From positions 1-48,876 of IMG/VR virus record IMGVR_UViG_3300003323_000259: a stretch of 48,876 nt of DNA; one strand, written 5' to 3'. This document shows, piece by piece, positions 40,698 to 48,270 of this stretch. The DNA is from a virus. Numbering within the stretch: the first letter of the stretch is position 1; each line of letters starts with the position of its first letter. The position numbers and the translations under genes were made by a program. The notes beneath the pieces are model-generated. The model was not told the DNA's origin. It ran no database searches and was given only the letters and a program-made list of their open reading frames with translations.

Positions 40698-40702
40698 CTC
40701 TT

Positions 40703-40738
40703 AAGCCCTCCCGGTCTTTATGGCCCGGAGGGCTTTTC
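40703..40738 (+). terminator. rho-independent terminator
   Basis: AAGCCCTCC (40703-40711) pairs with GGAGGGCTT (40727-40735), followed by TT. A single-base bulge lengthens the inner stem. Confidence 0.85.
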
Positions 40739-40771
40739 CTTGGCTACAGCCTTACTTTTGGCGCACCTTTC

Positions 40772-40786
40772 AATTTGATTCTTTCA
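40772..40786 (+). promoter_or_regulatory. AATTT-type promoter candidate
   Basis: AATTTGATTCTTTCA lies 31 bases before ATG 40803 and after a terminator. The AATTTxATxxTTTCA form is shared with 24592. Confidence 0.35.
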
Positions 40787-40802
40787 ACAGAAAGGATTCA
40801 AA

Positions 40803-41294
40803 ATGTACGCCAAACTCAAACAACTGATGAAAGATCATGGATACGAAGTTTCGGAAGGCGGTCACTGGCACGCGTCCGACACTGTTTCCTTTAGCACCTT
40901 CGCCCACTTCGTTTTAGGCGTTCCAGTGCGTATTGCCCATCGCGTACTGGCCTATCCTCACGCCTTCCCGCAGGCCATTGAACGCCTGGAGAAACTGGTT
41001 GGCATTCCTGTTGCAGCGCCCGCGCCTGTTCAAACACCTCCAGCACCTCCGGTAGCCCCTCCAGCAGATTTGACTCCGCCTGTGGTTGAACAGGATGACA
41101 CCCACACAGAAGAATCTACGCCATCTACTGCCTTTGATCTGTCTGCCCAGGACAACTCGGAAAAAGAGCCTGAAGTGAAATCGGAACCTCAGGAGCAGCC
41201 AAGTGAGGAGCCAACTGAATCCAAACAGGAACCACAGGCCGAGGAAAAACCAGAAGAAGAACAGCCGACCGAAGAATCTAAACCACAGGAGTAA
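40803..41294 (+). CDS. small protein with Pro/Glu-rich disordered tail
   Basis: The 163-residue protein has a folded N-terminal domain of about 75 residues (MKDHGYEVSEGGHWHASDTVSF, then a helix AIERLEKLVGI). An Ala/Pro hinge follows (PAPVQTPPAPPVAPPADLTPP), and then about 70 residues nearly all Glu, Pro, Gln, Ser and Thr. Heads the capsid operon after the terminator; AAAGGATTC is the ribosome site. A scaffolding helper or decoration protein is possible; no family was recognised. Confidence 0.6.
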   Translation: MYAKLKQLMKDHGYEVSEGGHWHASDTVSFSTFAHFVLGVPVRIAHRVLAYPHAFPQAIERLEKLVGIPVAAPAPVQTPPAPPVAPPADLTPPVVEQDDTHTEESTPSTAFDLSAQDNSEKEPEVKSEPQEQPSEEPTESKQEPQAEEKPEEEQPTEESKPQE

Positions 41295-41297
41295 AAT

Positions 41298-41690
41298 ATG
41301 GGCTACGTTGTCTTTCAAGGTAACCATCACCATGGTTATAAAGGCAAAGGTTCATGGGGTACTGGTGACCAGAATGTTACTGTTCAACTTGGTTGGGGTT
41401 CCGCTACAGGCAAAGACGGCGATGTCTGCCTCATTCAACTAAGTTCAATGGTAACAGGTGACATCAACCAAGGTGTATTCTTTCAATCGGAATGTCCTGT
41501 CACCGTAGATTACACACTCTGCAATCCAGGTATCGCTATCTCACCTGATCCTGAGAATCAAGCAATGACCATGTGGACTAATCCGCAGTCTGTTGCTGCC
41601 AACCAAATGGTAAAGGCTGACTGGCCAGTATTCACGGTCATAAAGGTGACGTTCAACGGTGATGGTACTTTCTACGCTGGAGTACGATAA
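41298..41690 (+). CDS. small beta-rich probable virion protein
   Basis: The 130-residue protein is Gly/Thr/Val-rich with strand-like words (VVFQGNHHHGY, NVTVQLGWGSATG, TVIKVTFNGDGTFYAGV). A His triplet sits near residue 10. It has no signal peptide or enzyme motif. Next to the protease and capsid genes, it is probably a head decoration or capsomere-binding protein. Confidence 0.5.
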   Translation: MGYVVFQGNHHHGYKGKGSWGTGDQNVTVQLGWGSATGKDGDVCLIQLSSMVTGDINQGVFFQSECPVTVDYTLCNPGIAISPDPENQAMTMWTNPQSVAANQMVKADWPVFTVIKVTFNGDGTFYAGVR

Positions 41691-42406
41691 TGGCTGAACG
41701 AATTATTTTGAGTTCTCAGAGTGAACAGGTAATGTTGCCTGACTCTGAGGCAGCCCGTCAAGCCCTTCAACACCTAGATTTCGCCACGTGGTTGCCTTTT
41801 GCTGCCAAGCTTTACAAAATTAGTCCGAACATCGAGGACTATGTCCTGGCCACAGTGCCTGTGTGTCCTTCTGATATTCCGAATCGAAACGGTATCGGTT
41901 TTCCATTGGCTGAACTTGTAAAGTTTCAGGCACCTCCAATCGCACGTCAATCGTATAAAGCCTGGACTGGATGCCCCCTCCATTACGAGCACCGCAATGA
42001 AATCCACGAAGAGGCCTACGGTGTGATCTTCGATACCGCACTGCGCCGTATTGTAGGCTATGGTGGAGGTAAATTGTGGAAGGTTATGGCCCTTGTAGGT
42101 CTAGATCGTACCAAGTATCCAGATATGGCACGCCGTGTTATGGAGCGGGACATCAATACCTACTCCATGGGAGCTTTGGTTGATGCGTTCTCCTGTTCCT
42201 ACTGTGGTTGTGAGGTCACCAAGAAAAGTAGCTGTGGCCACATTAACTTAAATCGTGATATCGATTGGAATGAGGTTCGCTCGTGGGATAACAAACGGCA
42301 CATCGCCTTCAGGAACGCCCATGGTATTCAACCTATAGAACTTTCCTTGGTTGAAAGCCCTGCCTGGACTACCGCTCTGTCAGACGCCATTCATACAAAG
42401 GAATAA
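41690..42406 (+). CDS. prohead maturation protease
   Basis: The 238-residue protein has the features of phage prohead proteases of large myoviruses: IPNRNGIGFPLAELVKF near 63-79, GCPLHYEH with candidate catalytic His98/His101, EAYGVIFD, KVMALVGLDR, then INTYSMGAL with Ser159 as the likely nucleophile. Four Cys (CSYCGC...CGH) may bind zinc near 169-184. The pattern IELSLVESPAW closes the domain. It cuts scaffold and capsid propeptides during head maturation. The start overlaps the previous stop (TAATG). It directly precedes three RL-tagged genes and the scaffold. Confidence 0.75.
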   Translation: MAERIILSSQSEQVMLPDSEAARQALQHLDFATWLPFAAKLYKISPNIEDYVLATVPVCPSDIPNRNGIGFPLAELVKFQAPPIARQSYKAWTGCPLHYEHRNEIHEEAYGVIFDTALRRIVGYGGGKLWKVMALVGLDRTKYPDMARRVMERDINTYSMGALVDAFSCSYCGCEVTKKSSCGHINLNRDIDWNEVRSWDNKRHIAFRNAHGIQPIELSLVESPAWTTALSDAIHTKE

Positions 42407-42408
42407 TC

Positions 42409-42615
42409 ATGATCCAGATCAATGCAAGTCAGAGGATTAAGGCGATGAACGCCAAAGAGGCAATAAAGAAAGATAAATCAGTCTATGTTGAAGAGGAAGA
42501 TGGTGACTGGTGCGTATTTGGTGACAACTCTGGATTCTGCTACGAAAAGTGCTCCAATAAAACAGAGGCTACTAAAGCAGCAGGTGAGTGGAATAAGAAA
42601 CTAAAACGCACTTGA
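42409..42615 (+). CDS. RL-tagged small protein 1 of capsid operon
   Basis: The 68-residue protein carries the tag INASQRIKA at residues 4-12. The rest is acidic then helical (DGDWCVFGDNSGFCYEKC) with three Cys. It starts two bases after the protease stop, so it is surely co-translated. No family was recognised. Confidence 0.6.
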   Translation: MIQINASQRIKAMNAKEAIKKDKSVYVEEEDGDWCVFGDNSGFCYEKCSNKTEATKAAGEWNKKLKRT

Positions 42616-42628
42616 CAAAGGAATGAAC

Positions 42629-42880
42629 ATGATCGAAATCAATGCAGCTGTTCGCCTGAAAGCTAGTTGGTCAACCAACCGTTTGGCTGATGCAATCAAA
42701 GGCGATAAAGACGCTCTTGAGGATATTCCAAAGATAGTGGATGACGCTATTAGGAATTCCACTTCAAGTCTCAAGGCAACCAAGGATCGTATCGAAAGTT
42801 TGATTGAGCTGGGAGATAAGAAGGAGCTGATGCGCGAGTTAAAAGCTCTTCAGAAACTGATAACTGCACTGGAGTCCTAA
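42629..42880 (+). CDS. RL-tagged small protein 2 of capsid operon
   Basis: The protein has 83 residues from ATG 42629 (an ATG at 42623 lies in frame), and the tag INAAVRLKA is at residues 4-12. The remainder is all helix (RLADAIKGDKDAL, ALQKLITALES). AAAGGAAT lies 7-14 bases before the start. It may be a minor core protein. Confidence 0.6.
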   Translation: MIEINAAVRLKASWSTNRLADAIKGDKDALEDIPKIVDDAIRNSTSSLKATKDRIESLIELGDKKELMRELKALQKLITALES

Positions 42881-42881
42881 C

Positions 42882-43316
42882 ATGGCGATCGAAATCCGAG
42901 CCGCTCAGCGCCTCAAGGCAAAGATTTTTGTGTCTCCAGAGCGCAAGAAAGAATTGATTCGGCAGATGATGGACAAATGCAAGTGCGATGAATCCACGGC
43001 ACGGCACTACCTAGACTCGGAAGAATGGATCATCGTAGACGCAGAGGACTCCTACAAAGCCGACAAGAAGGCGGGCTTGCACGCCAACAAAATAAAAGCA
43101 GCAAAGCGGTACCTAGGAAAAGGTGAATGCAACATTGTTGCTCAAGCTGTTGAATCTGCTCTTAACGATATTGGAGGCACCCTTGATCGTGAGTCCATAG
43201 AAGCTGCTCTTGACTATATTCATGGCAATCCAGCATTTAAGAAAGCAGATGAGATTCTGCGAAAGGTTGGTGCTGGATATGCAGTTGTACCAGAGCTGCT
43301 AGAGTACATGATTTAA
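42882..43316 (+). CDS. RL-tagged small protein 3 of capsid operon
   Basis: The 144-residue protein carries the tag IRAAQRLKA at residues 5-13. A helical domain follows (KELIRQMMDKCKCDEST, ARHYLDSEEWIIVD), then KIKAAKRYLGKGE, which looks like a degenerate second tag, and a helical end. It sits immediately before the scaffold gene. Confidence 0.6.
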   Translation: MAIEIRAAQRLKAKIFVSPERKKELIRQMMDKCKCDESTARHYLDSEEWIIVDAEDSYKADKKAGLHANKIKAAKRYLGKGECNIVAQAVESALNDIGGTLDRESIEAALDYIHGNPAFKKADEILRKVGAGYAVVPELLEYMI

Positions 43317-43368
43317 TCACATCACACATTTTTACACAGTAGTTCAACACATTTGGAAGGAACCTAAA

Positions 43369-44931
43369 ATGCCGATCCTGAACAAAGCGCAGGTCAAGCG
43401 CAAAGTTAAGGCTTCGACTTCGCTGCACTATTGCAACGAAACCACCGAGGCCATCGAAGAAAGCGACCACGAAGTAGAAAATAACATGAGCGTAGATACT
43501 CTGATTGACCCAGAAGACTACGATGCTGCAGGTTCGACCCACTTCTCTAACGAAGAAGCTTCGCATCCGGTGCTGGCTTCCAAGGACAAGAAGGTAACCA
43601 AATCGGTTACGGCCAAGAAAGCTGTTAAGGCTGGTGAATCGAAAGATTGCGAACCTGGCGGTAGCCCACTAAATCCTGGGACCACCAACATTTCGACCAT
43701 CGACAACCTAGTTGATCCTGACCAAGGTTACATCGGTGCGAACGACATGGAAGAAGTCGATCCAGATATGGATGATGACGTGGACTTCGATTTCGATGAT
43801 CCGGACGCTTCTGATCCAGCCAAAGATCCTAATCAAAACAAAGGAGCCGATCCTGATGCGGTTGCAACAGCTTCGGAAGACGGTCTGGAAAACAACATGA
43901 AGCCTCCTGTCCTGGAAGCCAATGAAGGCGGTTCGACCCACGAAGGCAACGAACAAGACTTCAAGATGGAAGCCTCTGAAGATGAAGACTGGGATCCTAC
44001 TCCTTCGGAAGATTCGGAGGATGACATCGAGGAGATGGCAGAGGAAGACGAAGAGTCTGGTGAAGGTGGCGTCGAAATCGAAGACGTGGAAAATGAGCCA
44101 GAGGAAGCCGCAGCTTCCGACGAAGACCTTAGCATTCTGGACGTTGACGAAACTCCAGATCACGAGGTGGAAGACGTTGCCTTCGCTACCGCTGGTACCC
44201 GTCTGATGGTGATCAAAGCCAATCGCATCATCGCCTCCATGACTGGTCGTATGGCAGTCAAGGCAGGTCGCAACGATCTGTACCTGACTGACCAATTCCA
44301 GCAAGTCACTGCAATGCAGCTTAAACAGCATGGTCTGCGCAAAGGTCTGAAATCGATGGGCTTCGCTTTGGCTAAAGTAAATCTGGCTAAGCAATCGGTA
44401 CTCAAGGCTCAAGTCGCCAAGGAAGTTCACAAGACCACTGCTGCTGTGCGTCGCGTTGCTTCCGAGAAGGATAAGGCCTTCGAGCAATCGCTGGCTATTG
44501 CTTCGGTAGGTCTGAACCGCAATATGTTCAAAGATCAATCGAATGAACTGCGAGCACACCTGGAAGCTGAATTCCGCCGATTTGGTTTTAGCGGTGCCAA
44601 GCGTATTCTGGCTCACGCCTTTGCCGAACACGGCCCAGCTTACGCCAAGCAGGTAATCGAGCTGGCCAAGAAAATCGCTGCAATGCCTGAAGAGGTACGC
44701 GATGGTTATGTTGAGGCCCTTGATATGAATACCGGCGTGATGGACGAGCCTGATGAAGATATGGTTCCAGTTGGCGCGGAAACAGACGAGGAAATGGAAG
44801 ACGATTTCGGTGAGCCGATTGAAGCTTCCCTGAGCCGTCCTGGTCATGTTCTCAAGGCTTCGGCAGTAACTTCAGGTAAATTCTCGGTCACCGCGAACGA
44901 GATCCTGAACGGCACCCGTCGTCTGTTCTAA
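43369..44931 (+). CDS. acidic prohead scaffold/core protein
   Basis: The 520-residue protein is very acidic in residues 40-270 (SEDEDWDPTPSEDSEDDIEE and similar), as in phage scaffolds. Residues 285-500 are helical and mixed in charge. Repeated Lys-Ala words sit at region edges: VKAS (13-16), AVKAG, KANRIIAS (about 283-290), AVKAG again, LKAS and VTAN near the end. These resemble the RL-tag context and may be protease cut sites. It is placed between the tagged genes and the capsid genes. GGAAGGAACC precedes ATG 43369. Coding is GC-richer than in region 2. Confidence 0.65.
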   Translation: MPILNKAQVKRKVKASTSLHYCNETTEAIEESDHEVENNMSVDTLIDPEDYDAAGSTHFSNEEASHPVLASKDKKVTKSVTAKKAVKAGESKDCEPGGSPLNPGTTNISTIDNLVDPDQGYIGANDMEEVDPDMDDDVDFDFDDPDASDPAKDPNQNKGADPDAVATASEDGLENNMKPPVLEANEGGSTHEGNEQDFKMEASEDEDWDPTPSEDSEDDIEEMAEEDEESGEGGVEIEDVENEPEEAAASDEDLSILDVDETPDHEVEDVAFATAGTRLMVIKANRIIASMTGRMAVKAGRNDLYLTDQFQQVTAMQLKQHGLRKGLKSMGFALAKVNLAKQSVLKAQVAKEVHKTTAAVRRVASEKDKAFEQSLAIASVGLNRNMFKDQSNELRAHLEAEFRRFGFSGAKRILAHAFAEHGPAYAKQVIELAKKIAAMPEEVRDGYVEALDMNTGVMDEPDEDMVPVGAETDEEMEDDFGEPIEASLSRPGHVLKASAVTSGKFSVTANEILNGTRRLF

Positions 44932-44935
44932 CATA

Positions 44936-44960
44936 GGTTGTTAATCACAACCCACACTTT
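44936..44960 (+). other. short hairpin before decoration gene
   Basis: GGTTGT (44936-44941) pairs with ACAACC (44947-44952), followed by CACACTTTT. It shares the word ACAACCCAC with the larger palindrome after the capsid gene. It may be a weak terminator or processing site. Confidence 0.35.
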
Positions 44961-44996
44961 TATTTCGTATCACAAATCAATCATGGAGGTTTCAAA

Positions 44997-45668
44997 ATGA
45001 TCTACGGTCCTTTCTCGAAATACGTAGACTCCGCTGAGGCAATCGTTGCCCCAGGCGCAGTCATCGACGCAGAAGGCATGGCTCTGGTTCGTGCTCAAGG
45101 CGCTCAAGCTGCTGGTGTTCTGCCATCGACTGGTACTTCGGCTGACCTGTTCGCAGGTTTCTCGATTGCTGGTACTTCGGCTGCCCCGTTCATGGAAGGC
45201 TTCACCAACAAGATGGAAACGTTCACCGTTCCAGCTACCGGTAAAGTCACCCTGCAGTTCGCTCCTGTTCCGAACCAAGTGTTCGTTTATGACGTTACTG
45301 CCGGTGCTGCCGTTTCTTCGCCAAGCGTGTCAGGCAAACAAATTACCGGTCTGACTGTTGGTGATCAAGTGGTCGTGACCTACAAGTACACGCTGACTGT
45401 TGTTCAAGCGCGCGCTCTGCAAGGTGACGTTCAGCCTGGTGGCTACTCGGGTGCTTACATCGGTCAAATCGGTCTGCTGAAGCGTGGCCAAGTCTGGACT
45501 TCGGAATTCGACGCTTCCAAGGACTGGTCGGCAGCTACCGCGATCAAGCTGGCTGCAGGTGGTCAAGTGACCGACCAGTCGGGTTCTGGCAACGCAATCA
45601 ACGGCCAGATCATCGGTGTTCCTACTTCGGAAGTTACCTTCCTGGGTATCGAATTCTCGGCCGTTTAA
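44997..45668 (+). CDS. probable capsid decoration protein
   Basis: The 223-residue protein starts at ATG 44997 with GGAGG 8-12 bases upstream. It is Ala/Gly/Val/Thr-rich and beta in the middle (TVPATGKVTLQFAPVPNQVF, GDQVVVTYKYTLTVVQA), with no Cys. Its codons are highly biased (GCT, GTT, CTG, TCG), matching the major capsid gene, so both are strongly expressed. Between scaffold and major capsid genes, a decoration (head-stabilising) protein is most likely. Family not recognised. Confidence 0.6.
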   Translation: MIYGPFSKYVDSAEAIVAPGAVIDAEGMALVRAQGAQAAGVLPSTGTSADLFAGFSIAGTSAAPFMEGFTNKMETFTVPATGKVTLQFAPVPNQVFVYDVTAGAAVSSPSVSGKQITGLTVGDQVVVTYKYTLTVVQARALQGDVQPGGYSGAYIGQIGLLKRGQVWTSEFDASKDWSAATAIKLAAGGQVTDQSGSGNAINGQIIGVPTSEVTFLGIEFSAV

Positions 45669-45698
45669 TCGACGCCAGCTACTAAATAGGAGAAACAA

Positions 45699-46781
45699 AT
45701 GTCGAGCAAAATCAAAGTACAAGCTGCGCGTACCCCAACCGTAGCTTCCGAGTATCGCTTCTCGGGTTCCAATGAACGCGCCATCGGTGCAGGCGGCGAG
45801 ATCAATGCATCGTCGAAGAAAGACCTGCTGAGCAAGCAAATGCAATTCCTGCAGGCTGCTTCGAACGGTTCGCTGGTTTCGGATGCTACCGGTCATCAGA
45901 TCGAAGCTGCTGCTAAGGCAAATCGTGAACTGCTGATGGCAGCTCAAAACGATCCAGCCGTTCATCGCGTCCTGGGTGAGCGTATGGCTGAATCGCTGTA
46001 CATCACCGCGAATCGTCAGGGCTTCATGCGTAAGTATCTGAGCAAGATCACCGTTGATCAAGGTACTGTTCCGCGCTTCCCTCTGCGGACCAAGAACGTG
46101 ACTGCGGTGTGGTCGACTTCGCCGACTCGCATCGAAACCCAGATCACCCGCGACAAATGGTACACTCCACCAGAGCTGTCGATTGTTACTCGTCCGTTCG
46201 TGACTCAAAACGAACTGAATCAGAGTGCAGGCGACGTTCTGCAAGAGAAGTATGTGGAAGCTACCGAAGCAGTGATGGTCACTGAAGACCGTCTGTGGTA
46301 TAACCAGGTGAACGCACTGGTTGGTGTTGACAACAACCTGTCGATCATCTCAGGCCAGCTGACTCCGTACACCCTGATGCAAGTTGTGACCAACGTGACT
46401 CGTTGGGGCCTGAAAGCTCCTCACGTTCTGATCGCTACTGACCTGTACCAGGACATCATCGGTAACAGCGAGTTCTACTCGGCAATCGATCCAGTCGCTC
46501 GCCACGAACTGCTGCTGACAGGTGAACTGGCAGTGATGTACGGTATGACCATCACTTCGGATGCGTATCGTCATCCAGAACACAAGGTTCTGAACCAAGG
46601 CGAGTTCTATGTGATCTCGGAAGCTCTGAATCACGGTGCTTACTCGGATCGCGGCGGCATCAATTCGGCTCCGATCGACATCGTGAACGAGAAGATTCCT
46701 GGCAAGGGTTGGGTCATCCACGAAGAGATCGCAATCTCCATCGCCAACAGCCGCTCGGTTGCTAAGGGCCTGCGCATCTAA
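45699..46781 (+). CDS. major capsid protein
   Basis: The 360-residue protein starts at ATG 45699 with TAGGAGA upstream. The first 60 residues are polar and end in a helical stretch (GEINASSKKDLLSKQMQFLQAASNG), as expected for a propeptide. The rest fits an HK97-type capsid: ITVDQGTVPRFPLRTKNVTA, then EALLxLxRD-like EATEAVMVTEDRLWYNQVNAL, and IHEEIAISIANSRSVAKGLRI at the end. Strong codon bias fits its abundance. It lies after the scaffold and before the tail genes. Words IKVQAA and INAS in the propeptide resemble the tag core, suggesting common protease recognition. Confidence 0.8.
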   Translation: MSSKIKVQAARTPTVASEYRFSGSNERAIGAGGEINASSKKDLLSKQMQFLQAASNGSLVSDATGHQIEAAAKANRELLMAAQNDPAVHRVLGERMAESLYITANRQGFMRKYLSKITVDQGTVPRFPLRTKNVTAVWSTSPTRIETQITRDKWYTPPELSIVTRPFVTQNELNQSAGDVLQEKYVEATEAVMVTEDRLWYNQVNALVGVDNNLSIISGQLTPYTLMQVVTNVTRWGLKAPHVLIATDLYQDIIGNSEFYSAIDPVARHELLLTGELAVMYGMTITSDAYRHPEHKVLNQGEFYVISEALNHGAYSDRGGINSAPIDIVNEKIPGKGWVIHEEIAISIANSRSVAKGLRI

Positions 46782-46788
46782 TGTCGCA

Positions 46789-46814
46789 GTGGGTTGTTTC
46801 ATGAAACAACCCAC
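46789..46814 (+). other. perfect 26-base palindrome after capsid gene
   Basis: GTGGGTTGTTTC (46789-46800) is followed by AT and the exact complement GAAACAACCCAC (46803-46814). As RNA it folds into a hairpin 8 bases after the capsid stop. No T-run follows, so it may protect the 3-prime end or lower read-through rather than fully terminate. Confidence 0.6.
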
Positions 46815-46846
46815 GCCTACTTCCAAGAACTCGAAAGGAATCAAAA

Positions 46847-47269
46847 ATGAAGCAATATAATCACGCCCTGGACTTTACTGTTCTGGCACTGGCAAGTGCA
46901 GCTAACGGCAATTTGGAAGCTGCTGGTAAACTGCTGATCAAAGCTTCCAAGGCTCACGACGTTAAACGCGCCGTGGCTATTCTGGAAGCCTCCAATGCTC
47001 AGGCTTTTGCTGCTCAGGAGAAAGCCAAAGTCGAAGCATCCAAAGGTAAGGGTAAAGTTGGTGCCGCTTCCCGTGTGAAGGCCGCCGCCAAAACTCAAGT
47101 CAAGGCTTTCGACATGGGTGACGAGGACGATCTGCAAGAACTGACTGAAGACGAGGAAGAAGTCGAGGCTTCTGAACATGACGAGCAAGAAGAAGAGCAA
47201 GAAGATGAAGAGCACTTCGATAAATCTTTCGCTTCGGTGCTGCGCGGCATGACCGGCAAGCGTAAGTAA
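46847..47269 (+). CDS. Lys/Ala-rich then acidic protein with internal RL tag
   Basis: The 140-residue protein has a helical N-terminal half (residues 1-65, Ala-rich). The exact tag VGAASRVKA is at residues 71-79 (47057-47083), with further Lys-Ala words (VEAS, VKAF) around it, then an extremely acidic tail (EEEVEASEHDEQEEEQEDEE). A small core or assembly protein processed at the tag is a fair guess. GAAAGGAATC precedes the start; it follows the capsid hairpin. Confidence 0.6.
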   Translation: MKQYNHALDFTVLALASAANGNLEAAGKLLIKASKAHDVKRAVAILEASNAQAFAAQEKAKVEASKGKGKVGAASRVKAAAKTQVKAFDMGDEDDLQELTEDEEEVEASEHDEQEEEQEDEEHFDKSFASVLRGMTGKRK

Positions 47270-47284
47270 GAACGTTCCACATAG

Positions 47285-47326
47285 AGGCCGGATGCAGCTA
47301 AATCATAGGCTGTCATCCGGCCTTTC
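47285..47326 (+). terminator. rho-independent terminator
   Basis: AGGCCGGATG (47285-47294) pairs with CATCCGGCCT (47314-47323), followed by TTCTTC. It separates head genes from tail genes. Confidence 0.8.
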
Positions 47327-47343
47327 TTCATTTTGGGTACCTT

Positions 47344-47976
47344 ATGGAAATCCAACCTATCGAGAGTTTTGTCCTTGATGGATTGCTTAAAAGGTTCGCC
47401 ACTGTTTTCCAGTGTAGAGCCATTATCACAACAACCAACGATAAAACAAAAACCTTGCAAAAGTTCTTTGATGGTAAGGATGTGGAGTACCCCTATGCGT
47501 TTCTTACCATTCAATCGCTGGCCCATAACAAAGAGAGTTACCAATCGACTTCGCTAACACGACGCGGCGTACCAATAGCGTCAGGTCAGGATCAGGCGTT
47601 TACGGCCAGGATGTTGCCTACGAACTTCAACATAGAAGTCGAATTCCATACGAACAAATACAGCGGCTTGGAACCTCAGACCGTCCTGGGATATGTACGC
47701 AGATGGCTCTTCGCCTATAAGTGCGGGTATCTCAAATTTAATATTCAGTATGGCCAAGTACCGATCCGTATCGGAATCACAATGGATGACAATGTACCAA
47801 CTCCTCCATTAGAGAATAAAGTGGAACAGGAATCAGTCTACAAGATTACGAGTAACCTCGTAGTGCATGGATGGACTTCTGAACCAATATTAGGTTCTCA
47901 TGGCGTGATTTCCGAAATTGATCTTCAAGAGGTATTTGGTCCAGCGCAAGGTTTCACTTTCGTTCCTTTTGAATAG
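47344..47976 (+). CDS. tail-associated structural protein
   Basis: The 210-residue protein is mixed alpha/beta (KFFDGKDVEYPYAFLTIQSL, FNIEVEFHTNKYSGLEPQTVLGYVRRW) and lies directly upstream of the sheath region. By position and size it could be a tail terminator or sheath-completion protein, comparable to T4 gp15 or gp3, but no family motif is certain. The start ATG 47344 follows GGGTACC, and a strong Shine-Dalgarno is absent. Confidence 0.5.
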   Translation: MEIQPIESFVLDGLLKRFATVFQCRAIITTTNDKTKTLQKFFDGKDVEYPYAFLTIQSLAHNKESYQSTSLTRRGVPIASGQDQAFTARMLPTNFNIEVEFHTNKYSGLEPQTVLGYVRRWLFAYKCGYLKFNIQYGQVPIRIGITMDDNVPTPPLENKVEQESVYKITSNLVVHGWTSEPILGSHGVISEIDLQEVFGPAQGFTFVPFE

Positions 47977-47985
47977 GAGTTTACA

Positions 47986-48270
47986 ATGGACAATGTACTG
48001 GTCATTAACCTGACCAAAGTTACCCAGCACGTAGGGGTGGTCCACGCCGACGGTAAACAGGATCATGTTCAGATCATGCCACGCCGTAGGGTTCACCTGC
48101 GTGCAGGTATGACTGTCGATCCTTCGTGGGTAGGCCGGAATCCAGGTGCTATACAAATTCACCTACCAGTCCCAAAAGTGGCAGTAGCCCTGAGGGCCGA
48201 ACCTTCCGAACCAGCTGTGGTCCGGACCAAGCCGGAAGAGGCTCAATCACCTGAAGGAGCCGCCGAATGA
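47986..48270 (+). CDS. small protein before tail sheath
   Basis: The 94-residue protein has a beta N-terminal domain (VLVINLTKVTQHVGVVHADG, HVQIMPRRRVHLRAGMTVD) and a Pro/Glu/Ala tail. TAGGAG lies at 47975-47980. Its stop overlaps the sheath start. No family was recognised; a virion or chaperone role is possible by place. Confidence 0.5.
   Translation: MDNVLVINLTKVTQHVGVVHADGKQDHVQIMPRRRVHLRAGMTVDPSWVGRNPGAIQIHLPVPKVAVALRAEPSEPAVVRTKPEEAQSPEGAAE

Noticed and set aside
40914-41333. Aromatic Trp/Phe-rich minus-strand frame
   Set aside because: Antisense of the Pro/Glu/Gln tail of the 40803 gene.
43833-44135. Ser-rich frame on the minus strand
   Set aside because: Antisense of Glu/Asp codons gives Ser runs; no start context.
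43708-44847. 379-residue open frame on the minus strand
   Set aside because: It mirrors the acidic repeat codons (GAA, GAC, TTC) of the scaffold gene. Its hydrophobic FVF/LHL composition is what antisense of acidic coding gives.
45330-46244. 304-residue open frame on the minus strand
   Set aside because: Shadow of the capsid and decoration genes, whose strong codon bias removes antisense stops.
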